Source: Kuschelorhynchus macadamiae
Taxonomy: Eukaryota > Arthropoda > Insecta > Coleoptera > Curculionidae
Length of the DNA stretch: 64,000 bases
Reading direction: 5' to 3'
Assembly: GCA_030620095.1 (NCBI GenBank)
Contig: JAUTXW010003816.1
Coordinates: 558,001-622,000 of the forward strand
Shown: positions 43,074 to 55,510 of the stretch, piece by piece
How the letters are laid out: the number at the start of each line of letters is the position of its first letter
Position numbering within the stretch: the stretch's first letter is position 1
Translations under genes and position numbers: made by a program
The notes under the pieces: model-generated
Databases searched by the model: none
What the model was told of the DNA's origin: nothing
The model's input: the letters and a program-made list of their open reading frames with translations, nothing else

Positions 43074-44903
43074 TATATATACAAAATTCACAAATATTTA
43101 TATCAGTCAAAATCAAAATAAAGCACGGGTTTCTAAGTGTCCCTTAGAATAAACAATCCTCCTCACTAAAGTGAGATTGAGAACTTCAGGGACTGACGTG
43201 CTATGTCTCTGGAGGGATCGTTAAAAATTTTAAAAGATCGGATTCACCAATCATAATTAAGTCTAGAACCCTAATCTAATTTTTTACAAGATCAAGTATT
43301 AATTTACAATTTGTTTAAACAATTAAGTTTACAAAATCAGAGAATATCCAAAATCGGTTATGTCAAAATCAGATATTAAAAATTATGATTCGCCCAACTA
43401 AGGGTAGATCACAAAATACAAATTAAAATCAAAGTCAAATATGTTACAAGATAATCAAAAATATGCAGTCAAATTCGGGAAGTTTTAAAATCACAAATTT
43501 TATTAACATTTATGAAGTGAGCAATTCGTTAAAAATCAAAATTATAAAAATATTAGCAATTTTAAAAATAAGCAAAAGGTTAGCAGGTTTTTTTGTTTCA
43601 AAAAGTTTTCAATTAGTGATAGAGTTTACGCCAGAAGCACAACAGAAACAAACACTATGAGCACTAGTTAAATTGAGCCTTTGGTAACTTAGATCTGAAA
43701 CTTGATCTGGAGAACAACTGAGCTTGGAGAACGCTTAGAAAAAGGAGACCAGAGCCACAGCCTTACCTAGATCTTCCACACGCAATTTCGACAGCCAGTT
43801 TTATAGTTCTTCCAGATGCCTCCTACTAGGACATAAATCAGGAGAACCAGATTTAATTCCCGAGGACGATCTTCACGATCTAAGCCCTACTCGGAACCAA
43901 TGTGCAAGGGAACCTTTCAGAACAGAGACCGGGCGCAATCCAACGTTGGGAACAATAGTGCAAGGTTCCTCTAGTTGTCTTCGGCTGTATCACTAAGAAG
44001 GATATTAAGAAACGCACTGTATTACACTGCTACCGGCGCGGCGCTTAGGAGGACTTATGAAAATTCATGTATCACTCACGACTGACGTGTACTAGTTAAC
44101 GAGACGAAATGCTAAAGATTCAGTTTTCTGTCTATTTTTATATGTTTCTTGCGTCGATGTCACGGTTACACCTTTTTGTCAGCTCTGGACCAATCACGTC
44201 CATTCTAGGCGGAGTCCCTTGAACGAAATTGTCGACTTTTTGGTTCACTTTTCTGCAAGTATTTTTGGAGACAACATCTCCCGAGAAACTTTGAAGTCCT
44301 GTGGGAACGTTGTTTTTGATTTTCGATTTTTCCCAGTAATAACATTGCTTAATGCGTATTCTGGCAAACTTTTGTTAATTTCTGATAACTTTTTATTTTT
44401 TCAAATAAAAAATTCGTACAGCTTCGAAAATTTATTAAACGATTGTTCTTTAATTAGTATTTATGCCTGTAAAAGATAGGATTTTTTTCTATGAGTAGTT
44501 TCTTAGATTTTGGAAATATTCACCAGGGCCTGGTGCTGTCCTTCCGAAGTCTATTTTCTGGTTTTCTGTTAATATTTTTACAAAATGTTTTATTATATAA
44601 AAAGTTTCTTTTATTAAGGGCTTTCATCCTATGAAGGTCCCATTTCGATATCTTGATTTTTTGTTTCCAAGTCCAAAAATGCAAAATTTTTCTTCCACAA
44701 AAATTTTCCTACGAAGTTGAAATTTTGATATGTTGTAGACCGGGTTAAATGGAACATTTTTTTCCTAGTGCCTTTTTACGCTAGGACGTCGCGTTTAGGA
44801 GCTACGGACGTAGCGTCCTTTTCTGAGTGTCGCGTTCACGACGCTTACCTTCTTTCTTCCGTAAGTCGGTTGTTTCTTAATATTTTGATTTTAAATTTTT
44901 GTA
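43074..44903. other. Backbone of insertion X between the two mariners
   Basis: No gene or known element recognised in 1.8 kb. The first 600 bp are AT-rich; 43680-44220 is GC-richer and has short segments such as GGCGCGGCGCTTAGG. It may be a decayed LTR or gag region, but I cannot support a call. Confidence 0.4.
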
Positions 44904-47264
44904 CAGGGTGTCCCATTTTCGTAGGTTTTACGGGGTTTCCAGCTTATGAGTAGAGATAGAGAGATGCGGTTTTCGCGACACCGTGCTACTTTTCGATGAA
45001 ACTAAAGAGGCCGCAAACAGATTTGCCCTAACCATTTTAGTTTCCGTGCTACAGGGTGATTTTGAAAATTTGTCATTTTCGGACACCCCCTGTAACTCAG
45101 CTATCGTAAAATATATTTAAAATGTTTCAACTGGTATTTATAGATTTTTTCACGTAGAATTCAGTGGCGTACTCAGATTTTTGCTGAGAGTCATAGTTTT
45201 TGACATATTGGCATAACCTACTATTTTTTAAATGGGACACCCTATATATTATTTTTTCATCTTATTCTTCGTGTCGAGAGCTTTTCAAAAACATACCATA
45301 AGTCATATTTATTTTCATAAATAACATGAAAAAATGCATTTTTCTTTAAACGGATTTATGGCATAGCAGATCAATCGAAATAAGAGAAGGTGGCTGTGGA
45401 GCCATGGAAAAAGTTAACAAATATTTATTAACGAAATAACAAAGTAACAGCATCAGAAAAAATTAGGAAGTAGGTAAAAGGTAATAATTATAATTTCATT
45501 AAAACTACAAATATTGTTCAAATTGTAGACCATTATGTGTCCTACAAGTGTGACAAACTTTAAAAATTCTTTTTAATGCATTTTCTATTGTAAATGACTG
45601 TCTTTGTAACTCTGCAAAAGCGTTTTCGGTGGCCATTCTTAGTTGTTCTAAGTTTTCGTATCGCCTTACATAAACCTTGTTTTCTAAATAACCCCACAAA
45701 AAGAAATCTAAAACTGAGAGGTCAGGGGATCGTGGTGGCCATCGAACAGGTCCGTGTGTTCCTATCCATCTTCCAGGAAAATGGTCGTTAAGCCAGTTTT
45801 GACTTATTCTGGCATTGTGGGCTGGAGCTCCGTCTTGCTGGAAATAAATCCTATTTAGTTGAGCCAAGGGAACATCATCCAAGATTCCTAATGCGTCTTC
45901 TAGGATTCGCACGAAACCAATCGAATTCAGATTTCCTTCATATATTTGGTAAACTATTTTTCGGTTGCTTTCAACTATATTATTATAATAAAAATAAAAC
46001 AGGAGACATTGAATCCAAATCTGCCCTGACGCTCCCTAGGAAAAATAACTTGGTTGTTTTCTTGACTCCAAAATCGCGTGTTGTGTATATTTAAAATCCC
46101 TGAACTAGTAAAATGTGCCTCGTCTGACCAAATAATCTTTTTTTCAAAATCGATATCTTCTGCCTTCATATTTATAAACCAATTGCAGAACTCCAATCTG
46201 CGCTCTGCATCACCAGGATGCAGATGATGCACAAGTTTGTATTTATAGGGTTTGAATTTGTGCTTTTTCAAAAGTTTCTGCACTTTGGTTTTCGGTACAC
46301 CCGCCTCTTCGTCTATTTTCCTGCAAGATGTTTCAGGAGCTGTCTGAACGAGGGCTAAAACGTTGACCTCAGATTCTTCGTTGTCTTTATTGTAAGTTCG
46401 CGATCGAGGCTTGTTAAAAGATCCATATTGGCAAAGATTATTTTTAATTTTTTGAAAAATTCTTTTTTCTGGTTGTCTTCTCTCGGGATATCTAAGATAA
46501 AATAAAGCGAACCAATAAAGTCAAAATGCAGGAAGATAAAAAAGAACTAACCTGTTCAGATAAAGCTCTGCCGCCTGATCTGCATCTTCATTAGACAATA
46601 TAAAACACGCGTTCATATCATATTTCTCAAAATATTCAATTTTTGATTCTGAGCCATATTAAAAACAATAATTATAATAGACGTCAAGAAAAATTTAAAC
46701 GCAATAATGCCAAAAATGACAGCAGTAATGGCTGCCTGATCATATTTTTGTTGGCGTTGCCATGGCTACCACAGCCACCTTCTCTTATTTCGATTGATCT
46801 GCTATGCCATAAATCCGTTTAAAGAAAAATGCATTTTTTCATGTTATTTATGAAAATAAATATGACTTATGGTATGTTTTTGAAAAGCTCTCGACACGAA
46901 GAATAAGATGAAAAAATAATATATAGGGTCTCCCATTTAAAAAATAGTAGGTTATGCCAATATGTCAAAAACTATGACTCTCAGCAAAAATCTGAGTATG
47001 CCACTGAATTCTACGTGAAAAAATCTATAAATACCAGTTGAAACATTTTAAATATATTTTACGATAGCTGAGTTACAGGGGGTGTCCGAAAATGACAAAC
47101 TTTCAAAATCACCCTGTAGCACGGAAACTAAAATGGTTAGGGCAAATCTATTTGCGGCTTCTTTAGTTTCATCGAAAAGTAGCACGGTGTCGCGAAAACC
47201 GCATCTCTCTATCTCTACTCATAAGCTGGAAACCCCGTGAAACCTACGAAAATGGGACACCCTG
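44904..47264. mobile_element. Mariner-like element 2 with 504-bp inverted arms
   Basis: Starts CAGGGTGTCCC and ends GGGACACCCTG with TA on both sides (44902-44903 and 47265-47266). The arms 44904-45407 and 46760-47264 are nearly identical. Internal copies of the end motif lie within each arm (about 45054 and 45230 on the left). The transposase lies on the minus strand between the arms. It is a different subfamily from element 1. Confidence 0.9.
45505..46616 (-). pseudogene. Mariner-like transposase with a 60-bp intron, frameshifted
   Basis: Exon 1 covers 46552-46616 (ACFILSNEDADQAAELYLNR), the intron is 46492-46551 (GTTAGT...TTATCTTAG), and exon 2 continues with YPERRQPEKRIF. Next come the helix-turn-helix segment (SCRKIDEEAGVPKTKVQKLL), IIWSDEAHFTSSG, then after a frame change near 45913-45975 FQQDGAPAHNARISQNWL and WPPRSPDLSVLDFFLWGYL. 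The three catalytic aspartates are present but in two frames, so the copy is inactive. Confidence 0.88.
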
Positions 47265-47966
47265 TACAAGGTAGCCCTAAGGGGTCTCTTTCAAATAGTC
47301 CCTCCGGCCCTTGATTGCCTTTTACAGAAAAAAATTTATTAAAGATTGAAATTGAAATTCTTAAAAATAACGTACTTGCGCAAATTTGAATTTAAAATTT
47401 TAAAGTTAATTTTCTCGTTTGTTTATGAAGGGATTTTAATGATTCTTTTACCAAATTGTTGGCTTTGGTAATGGCTTTTTGGAAATGTAAAAATTTTGGA
47501 AAAATATTTAGTTTTAGATTTTTGAAAAATTAAAACAGTTTTATATCTAATAGAATTAATTGCGATAAGGGAAAGATTTTTATGTGGGCGTGAAGCGCAT
47601 AAAAAACTAATCATTTCTACTAAGTTTCATTAAGATATTTTAATCAGAAGTATTTTAAATTAATTATTATAATTATAGAAAATCTAGAATCGAATAGACC
47701 AATACAAACTCGGCGTGGTTGAATCTGATTGGCTTGAAGGTACGAGTTCTGTGTTTCTATTGGACGAATTTCTTCCATCGAACTTTCGAGATTAGGCGTG
47801 GAAATTCGTTTACATTCGATTTGTTTTGACGCTCTCGAAGATGATTTCCAGGCCGATTTCCAATGTCTTTTATGTGTAAACATATAGTGATTCTTTTTTA
47901 TATATTTTGGTCTTATTTTAAGGGTTTATTTAGATTAATTTAATTAAAAAATGCGATATTACGACA
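47265..47966. other. Backbone of insertion X, right end
   Basis: AT-rich, no gene recognised. It ends ATTACGACA followed by GTTG (47967-47970), where the Harbinger transposase resumes. Confidence 0.5.
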
Positions 47967-47970
47967 GTTG

Positions 47971-49838
47971 ACGCTATGCTTGAGATTTCTTCCAACGGGT
48001 GATTCCTATACCAGCCTGCAATACCTCTTTAAAATATCGAAAAGCGCAATATCAAGAATCATTCCAGAAGTTTGCGATGCGTTGATCCAGTCACTTCAGG
48101 AATATGTAAAGGTAAAATAATAATTCATTCTTTGTGTTTCATATAACTATATTTAGAGAAACTGTACTTAAAACTAGTTTTTCCATACCTAAGGTAAAAA
48201 AAAACATTCGAAAATCCAATCATACGGATTCAATAGTAGTTTCTACATTATTATGTTCTGATGTGTCTGATGATGTGAGGAAAGTGTTTGATGTTAAAAG
48301 GGATGTTTCCCTCATACACTCGTTTAAAGTAGTTGACGACTCAGAAGGCGAAGTGTACGGGATGGGTGTTTGAAAGGCAGTGCCGTACGATGAAGGAGCA
48401 GAGTATGTTCCCATATCTGCATCAAATAAAATATTTGAGATCGCTCTTTTGACGTGCCCAAGAGTTTTTGGATCATATTTGCGCAGTTCATTCGCCAAGT
48501 TCAACGTGTAGGTGAAGTACGCGTCATTCGAAGAATTTACTGATGATTGTATGACCTTCAGAGCTTCCTGCATCACCTGTGAGTCTACGTCTTGCTCTGT
48601 TTCCTTTCTTTTGGTTCCAGTTCTGTTCGTCTTGCTGGTACCTGGAGCACGAAAGGTAGTCCTTTGAGGCTCGTGCTGCTGTGACGCAGCAGATGTAGTA
48701 GCTGTAGTAGCTGTAGATATAGAGGCTGTAGCAGCTGTAGATGTAGAAACTGCAGGCGTGATCGAAGGTGAAGTTGGCTCTGTAGAAACTTCTGTTTCAG
48801 ATTGTTCCTAAAACAAAAATAATTATAAAATATTACATAATACAGTGCATCCGTAAAGTATAGAATAAAATTCATAAAATGTACAAAATGAATTTTTGCC
48901 AAAAAACCTCGAACCCGTTGATTCTGTTTTTTGTTTGGGCATGTTTCCACCTAAACGCACTATATAAACAGTTTATACGCTAATTTTAATAATGAACGCC
49001 TTATTTACTTTGTTTATATTTTCAGGTACCATCTACTACAGAAGAGTGGCCTCACGTCTCCGCCGAATTTGAAAGAAAATGGCAATTTCCTCACGCACTC
49101 GGAGCTATGGATTGAAAGCACGTTATGTTACAAGCACCTATTAATTCAGGAACTGAATACTACAACTATAAACATTTTTTTAGCATTGTGCTTTTTGCGT
49201 TAGTCGACGCTGACTATAATTTCATTTATGCTGATGTAGGATGCCAAGGGCGGATATCGGACGGCGGTGTATTTAAAAATACGACATTGTCCAAGAAATT
49301 AGAGGGGCGCGAATTAAAAATTCCTCACCCAGAAGTCTTGCAAATTCCGTATTCTGTAGAAGTGCCATATTATATATTGGGTGACAAAGCGTTTGCATTG
49401 AATGAATATACAATCAAACCATTTGATGGAAATCCCGAGCCTCGTTCAGTGGAACGTGTGTTTAATTACCGTCATTCTAGAGCTCGCCGCGTCGTCGAGA
49501 ATGCGTTTGAGGTCCTGAGTTCAGTATTTCGGGTATTGAGGAAACCTATGCTTTTGGAACCAGAAATAGGAACTAAAGTTATATTACCCACAATATATTT
49601 ACACAACTTTCTCCACAAACGTACTTCACGTGGAGCATACACACCGCCTGGAAGTTTTGATACTGAACAAGATGGCGTGATTATAAATGGTAGATGGCGC
49701 AACGATGGACCAATGACATCGTTGATACCAATCCGCAATATTCCGCGAAAACCATCGAAACACCACACGAACGTCCGTTTACATATAGCTAACCATTTTA
49801 TTTTGACTGACCCATTGCCATGGCAAGAAAACTATTAA
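47971..49838 (+). pseudogene. Harbinger transposase copy 1, middle and C-terminal part
   Basis: Exon at 47971-48111 (LRFLPTGDSYTSLQYLFKIS and SRIIPEVCDAL), intron 48112-49025, exon 49026-49838. The DDE_4 domain has EFERKWQFPHALGAMD followed by a TGA (49113-49115) where Gly is expected, then DVGCQGRISDGGVF, the YYILGDKAF block and RRVVENAFEVLSSVFRVL with the catalytic Glu. The frame joins without a gap to the N-terminal half at 11256-11570. Apart from the TGA and the 36-kb insertion it is intact (about 422 codons). Confidence 0.9.
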
Positions 49839-50319
49839 AAATCTATTTACCTCACTCTCTGTTGTCTCTGTATTCACGGTTTCCCTTGGGTTGTCTTTAT
49901 CCGATAAGAAATGAAAATATTTGTAGGCGAACCATTTAGACTCGTACACATCCACGCTACCTGTAACCGATAATTATTGTAATTAAAAATTAATAATAAG
50001 TTTATTCCAATGTATTTGAAAATAATAAAAAATTAATAATTAGTTTAGTTCAGTGTATGTATTTCAAAACAATAAAATATCACTTACCGGATCCAGTGAC
50101 TCTGCTTTTGTTCTCCCTGGACCTCTCGCTCCTGTAGGAACCCATCAATGTTTTCATTTTCGCTTTTAACACAGCGACAGGGTACTGCATTTTTGCACTC
50201 ATTTCCTTCCATGCATCCTCTCTCTTCATTTTGTTATGGTGAAGTTTATCTTTGGCATCCCATAAAAATCGGGACGTTTGGTAAAATTGAATGAGGCGTA
50301 TACTGCTGTCTTGGTCCAT
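48220..50319 (-). CDS. Harbinger MADF-domain protein, three exons, open
   Basis: Exon 1: 50088-50319; exon 2: 49851-49960; exon 3: 48220-48807, each junction GT-AG and in phase (77 codons plus 1 base, 110 bases, then 195 codons and stop). The first exon is an MADF (Myb/SANT-like) domain: IRLIQFYQTSRFLWD, EDAWKEMSAKM, LKAKMKTLMGSYRSE. The C-terminal part (YFTYTLNLANELRKYDP) resembles a BESS-type interaction segment. In this family the MADF protein brings the transposase to the element ends and into the nucleus. Exon 3 lies inside the transposase intron on the opposite strand. Confidence 0.85.
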
Positions 50320-50517
50320 TTTGGCGCGAAAAACACACGATACACGTGCACACTGGCAGCAACACGGAAGGCGAAACTCTTTGATGCGCGATCCAAAACC
50401 GACTGGCGCTGGCTCACTTCGAAACATACTCGCGAAAGAAGTACGAAGTGTACACGAGGCGAGACTAGTTTCGCGCAATAATTTCACGAAACAGTTTCGC
50501 GCAGTGACAACGGGGCT

Positions 50518-52621
50518 TAAGGCAAAGTTCATGGGGCCATCAGGAGTACGACGATATGAGTCAATACTGAAAAACCAACAAAACATCGGGAATCTCGATT
50601 AAAGAAGGATCAAAATCGTTCAACTTTCGAAATGCAACGGAGGGCAATTCACCCTGACCTAATTTCAAGAGCCATTTTGAAAATGAGCAACCCAAGGTGC
50701 AGTCGTAAGGAGTTGTGGCAGGAATAGCCTGCGACGCTGCCAATTTCGTTCTTATATTTTTTCTCAACGTCGAAGTCGTCATATTGTTCCAAAGTTCCGA
50801 CTTAATTAAACTGACTTAAATGATCTGAGAGGCGTCAGTGGAACCACCAGCATAGGACTGAGATACAGGTAAAATTTGTCGGAAATTTCTGAAAACAACA
50901 CATTTTTCTCCAAATGGATTCGACAGCTAAACGATTAGTCATATGTGCTTCGTCCCATATAATCAAAGCCGCGTTGCATAAGTAAGCAGACATCTCGTGT
51001 TCTACAGGCCAACCTATGATATTTTGTGAATTAAGTGATATCGATACTCGAAAACTTTTGTGAATGGTCTGTCTGTCAATCAAAAGATTAGCGGCAAGAC
51101 CGGTCCACGCAACCGCAACTGTTCTCATCTTCATCTCAATCATGAGATGATCTATAATGGTGTTGTATAAATAGGTTTTGTTTGTATCTCCTGCGCAATC
51201 TAAATAAAGAAGTTAATTGGTAAGGGCGTACGATAACTTATGAGACAATTTGCTCATACATAAAGATATGTTTAAAATGTAAACTCCAATTACAACATAG
51301 TGAAGATAAAACATAATATTTATTTAAAGATAATGAAAAGTTAGATATTTGCCCTTGGCCAACAACAATACCCAAATTTAGGTACAATAAATGACTATCT
51401 GCTACAGTCCTTTACTTCAAGTGGGTGTTCTCGTAATTATGGAAATAAATTAAGTAAATTAAATTAAAACCAGCATGATGTATATCAATCAAAGAATAAG
51501 ATTATCCTAATATTCAATTTTATAATTTCAATTCACACAAGCTAGAAATATGTTAGCCGACTATTTTGTTTCGGATGCCGGAAAAGTGTCTTGGCAAAAT
51601 AAATATATGTAAAGTATACTTATTTTTTAACTGAATATTTGTTTTCGTTACACCTGCATGTATAGTAGAAAATAAAGTATTATACGCTTTAAATACTGTA
51701 AATATGTTATACAGAGTGGGTCAAATCAAACTAGCACACATTTGGAATCATGGTAACTTTTATATTAATTGACACATTTAAATGTCAAAGTTGTCAATGT
51801 CAAAGTCGTTATATTATTCCAAAGTTTGGACTTAATTAAACTGGCTTAAATGATTTGAGAGGCGTCAGTGGGACCACCAGCATAGGACTGAGATACAGGT
51901 GAAATTTGTCGGAAATCGCTGAAAACAACACATTTTTCTCCAAAGGGATTCGAAAGCTAAACGATTAGTCATAGGCGCTTCGTCGCATATAATCAAAGCC
52001 GCGTTGCATTAGTAAGCAGAAATCTCGTGTTCTACAGGCCAACCTATGATATTTTGTGAATTAAGTGATATCGATACTCGAAAACTTTTGTGAATGGTCT
52101 GTCTGTCAATTAAAAGATTAGCGGCAAGACCGGTCCACGCAACTGCAACTGTTCTCATCTTCATCTCAATCATGAGATGATCTATAATGGTGTTGTATAA
52201 ATAGGTTTTGCCTGTATCTTCTGCGCAATCTAAATAAAGACGTTAGTTGGTAAGGGCGTAGGATAACTTATGAGACAATTTGGTATATACCACATTGTAA
52301 ACTGCAATTACAACATAGTGGAGATAAAACAAAATATTTATTTAAAGATAAAGTACTTCCTGCGCAATCTAAATAAAGACGTTAGTTGGTAAGGGCGTAC
52401 GTCATTCAGTAACGTCTGATGAATTTCGGAAAAAAACGTTCATAGCGCGGTAAAAAGGTTATTGCTTTAATAATACGCACGAATGCTGCCCGCTGGTCCT
52501 TATTTAAACGACTAATTTCAAAACGTTCTCGACCTGAAACGCTGTCACCCGCAAATTCTAAATTGAGTCGTTCTTTGCCTTTTTTAGTAGTGGTAGTCAA
52601 TTTCAAAGTATGTTCAGACAT
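50518..52621 (-). pseudogene. Helitron helicase fragments (Pif1-type), two overlapping copies
   Basis: Three recognisable blocks read leftward: RLNKDQRAAFVRIIKAI (52406-52621), upstream of the nucleotide-binding site; GLAANLLIDRQTIHKSF followed by LIIWDEAHMTNRLAVES (50835-51143), the Walker A-adjacent and Walker B motifs of Pif1/Helitron helicase; and FSKWLLKLGQGELPS with IEIPDVLLV (50561-50782). The Walker B block is repeated, more decayed, at 51800-52200. AT-rich filler lies at 51240-51780. The frames are interrupted and no replication-initiator (Rep) motif is seen. Confidence 0.75.
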
Positions 52622-53740
52622 AAGTCCTGTTTCAATGTTTTCGTCTTTTTTGAGTAAACTGTACGTCAGAATATGTTTTTTTGTAGATTTTTACAACAAC
52701 ATCAAAGACACGATTTCCCCACCACTGACAAATATGTATACTCTTATATTCAATATAAAATCAGAACTGATAAAGCCATCTGGTCAGGAAATGTAAATGT
52801 TATCACGATGTTAAAAGTGTGCAAAATTAATTTGACCCCCCAATCTGTGGGTTATAGATACTTACATATCTCATTTTTTCTGTCATCCTTTTCGGAAAAT
52901 GCTTCAGATAACATTTCGCAAATCTTGATCCATGCACTCTTTTTTTACGCGATTATGGTACAATTCGGAGGAAATATCATATTTCTGGATAGTTTTTTAC
53001 AACATCTATAAATAATTCCATATCGAAGTTCTCTTCACAAGTCATCGTGAGCAGGAATTTGTCGTACTTATGCACCTAGCAACAAATAAAATCGTACTAC
53101 GAACCTTGAGCTGCGGTTCGAGGCCGCTGCCGTTCAGTGAAAAACGACGGCTCAAAGCAACCGTGTCGTGCACGCACGGTACCGCAATGTAGGCGGACAC
53201 AAATTTACCCCGTGGTGCTCTGGGACGCAATTCCGGAGCTACAGCGTAGCTGGACGGTAACAAGCCGCAAGGGTGCTCCGGGCCTAAAAGTTCGAAGCTG
53301 CGGCGGCGATACGATTAAAGAAAAGTAAAATTTTGATCCAAACCTAAATCCTCGCGAAAGTAAACCCGAAATATGGACAGCTTATGAAATAGGAGTTAGA
53401 CTGGCATAACATATTGAATCCGAAGCTGTGGCTACGGAAATAAAACTGAACATTTGACGTGTTCGACCTAAATTAATTACAAAATAAAATTCAAAATCTG
53501 AAAACCTGAACCTAAATTCATATCAAAGAGAATAACGAGTAAAATTGAAATTTGAACATACTTAAAGTAAAACATAAATATCAAAAGTTGCAACGACAGT
53601 GTGAGTAAGACCAAACAAGGCAAAAATCATGTATCACCAACAATAAAAACATAAAGTGGAAATCATGAAAGTGCCTTTGCTACATCTAATAACCATTTCG
53701 AGAAATGAAAACGAAAAAAACATTTTATTTAACAGTATTC
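52622..53740. other. No recognised gene
   Basis: Mixed sequence with short frames lacking homology that I can see. 53090-53330 is GC-richer. It is possibly Helitron-carried or host DNA. Confidence 0.4.
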
Positions 53741-55461
53741 TTATGTTAAAAAACACTTCATTTTCATCGCGAACTGCATGTATTGACAAAAGTAGGGTGA
53801 AAAAGGTGGAAAACTTGATTTGAGAATTAGATAATGATCCAGACTACATGAATTACTGTCATTATCACCTTCCTCCGGAGCGATTGGTTTTCGGAGAAAA
53901 AGACCTTTTACGAGATTTTTCAACTTATCGTTTACCTTTTCGGAAAAAACACGGTTGTGGTGATGCTGGGACCAGCGTTTGAGAAGAAATAAAAGGAGTA
54001 TAAGGAACAGGAATATTTGAAGCAGATTGATCATGAGCATCCTCGTGAAATCGACTATTAAAGACAGGTGTGGGAACATTAGGGGCAAGTTCGGGGTTCC
54101 AATCCCAAGATAAGCTTCAAGAATGTCGTTATAGACAATATTGCAAGTGTAGATTTTGGGACCGTGATATTCCAATGCACCATCCTCAGTATAGCAACGT
54201 GCATTTTCCGGATTTCCGACCAAGCCAACGGAAAACCGTAACCTTTCAATAGGACTAGGTAACATAGTGTAGGTTGCGACCATCCTCATTTTAGGAATTA
54301 ATTGCACTTGATGCACCAGTCAAAAGTTCGCACTGGATTAGATTTTCGGATACAGATAAAACCGCTGCATTGTTCATGTGTCATCTAGATTATGTGGAAG
54401 CATGACGACACCTACTGTAAGGCAAAGTTCATGGGATCATCAGGAGTACGACGATATGAGTCAACACTGAAAAACCAACAAAACATCGGGAATCTCGATT
54501 AAAAAAGGATTAAAATCGTTCAACGTTCGAAATGCAACGGAGGGCAATTCACCCTGACCTAATTTCAAGAGCCATTTTTAAAAAGAGCAACCCAATGTGC
54601 TGTCGTTTCTCAACGTCAAAGTCGTCATATTGTTCCAAAGCTCCGACTTAATTAAACTGACTTAAATGATTTGAGAGGCGTCAGTGGGACCGCCAGCATA
54701 GGACTGAGATACAGGTAAAATTTGTCGAAAATCTCTAAAAACAACACATTTTTCTCCAAAGGGATTTCACAGCTAAACGATTAGTCATAGGCGCTTCGTC
54801 CTATATAATCAAAGCCGCGTTGCATAAGTAAGCAGACATCTCGTGTTCTACAGGCCAACCTATGATAATTTGTGAATTAAGTGATATCGATACTAGAAAA
54901 TTTTTGTGAATGGTCTGTCTGTCAATCAGAAGATTAGTGGCAAGACAGGTTTACGCAACCGCAACTGTTCTCATCTTCATCTCAATCATGAGATGATCTG
55001 TAATGGTTTTGTATAAATAGGTTTTGCTTGTATCTCCTGCGCGATCTGAATAAAGACGTTAGTTGGTAAGGGCGTACGATAACTTATTAGACAATTTGCT
55101 CATACATAAAGATATGTTTAAAATGTATACCACATTGTAAACTCCAATTACAACGTAGTGAAGATAAAACAAAATATTTATTTAAAGATAAAGTACCTCC
55201 TGCGCAATCTAAATAAAGACATTAGTTGGTAAGGGCGTACGTCATTCAGTAAGGCCTGATGAATTTCGGAAAAAAACGTTCATAGCGCGGTGAAAAGGTT
55301 ATTGCTTTAATAATATGCACGAATGCTACCTTCTGGTCCTTATTTAAACGACTAATTTCAAAACGTTCTCGACCTGAAACGCTGTCACCCGCAAATTCTA
55401 AATTGGGTCGTTCTTTGCCTTGTTCTCTTCCGGCGGTGTCTCCCCTTTCAGTGGCGGCCAA
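53741..55461 (-). pseudogene. Helitron helicase fragment, copy with empty Harbinger site
   Basis: From right to left: RLNKDQKVAFVHIIKAI (55246-55461), decayed Walker B region (54600-55020), sequence matching 50521-50700 (54421-54600), then 53900-54420 matching 10640-11165. At 54418-54420 a single TAA joins the two parts without Harbinger, giving the pre-insertion state of the left and right Harbinger flanks. Confidence 0.75.
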
Positions 55462-55510
55462 ATCGTGTCCACCGAATAAGTCGATGACACTGATTGACTG
55501 TTAGGTTAGG

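Noticed and set aside
52622..53740. Host gene in the stretch between Helitron fragments
   Set aside because: Frames are short, overlapping and without recognisable domains or splice structure.
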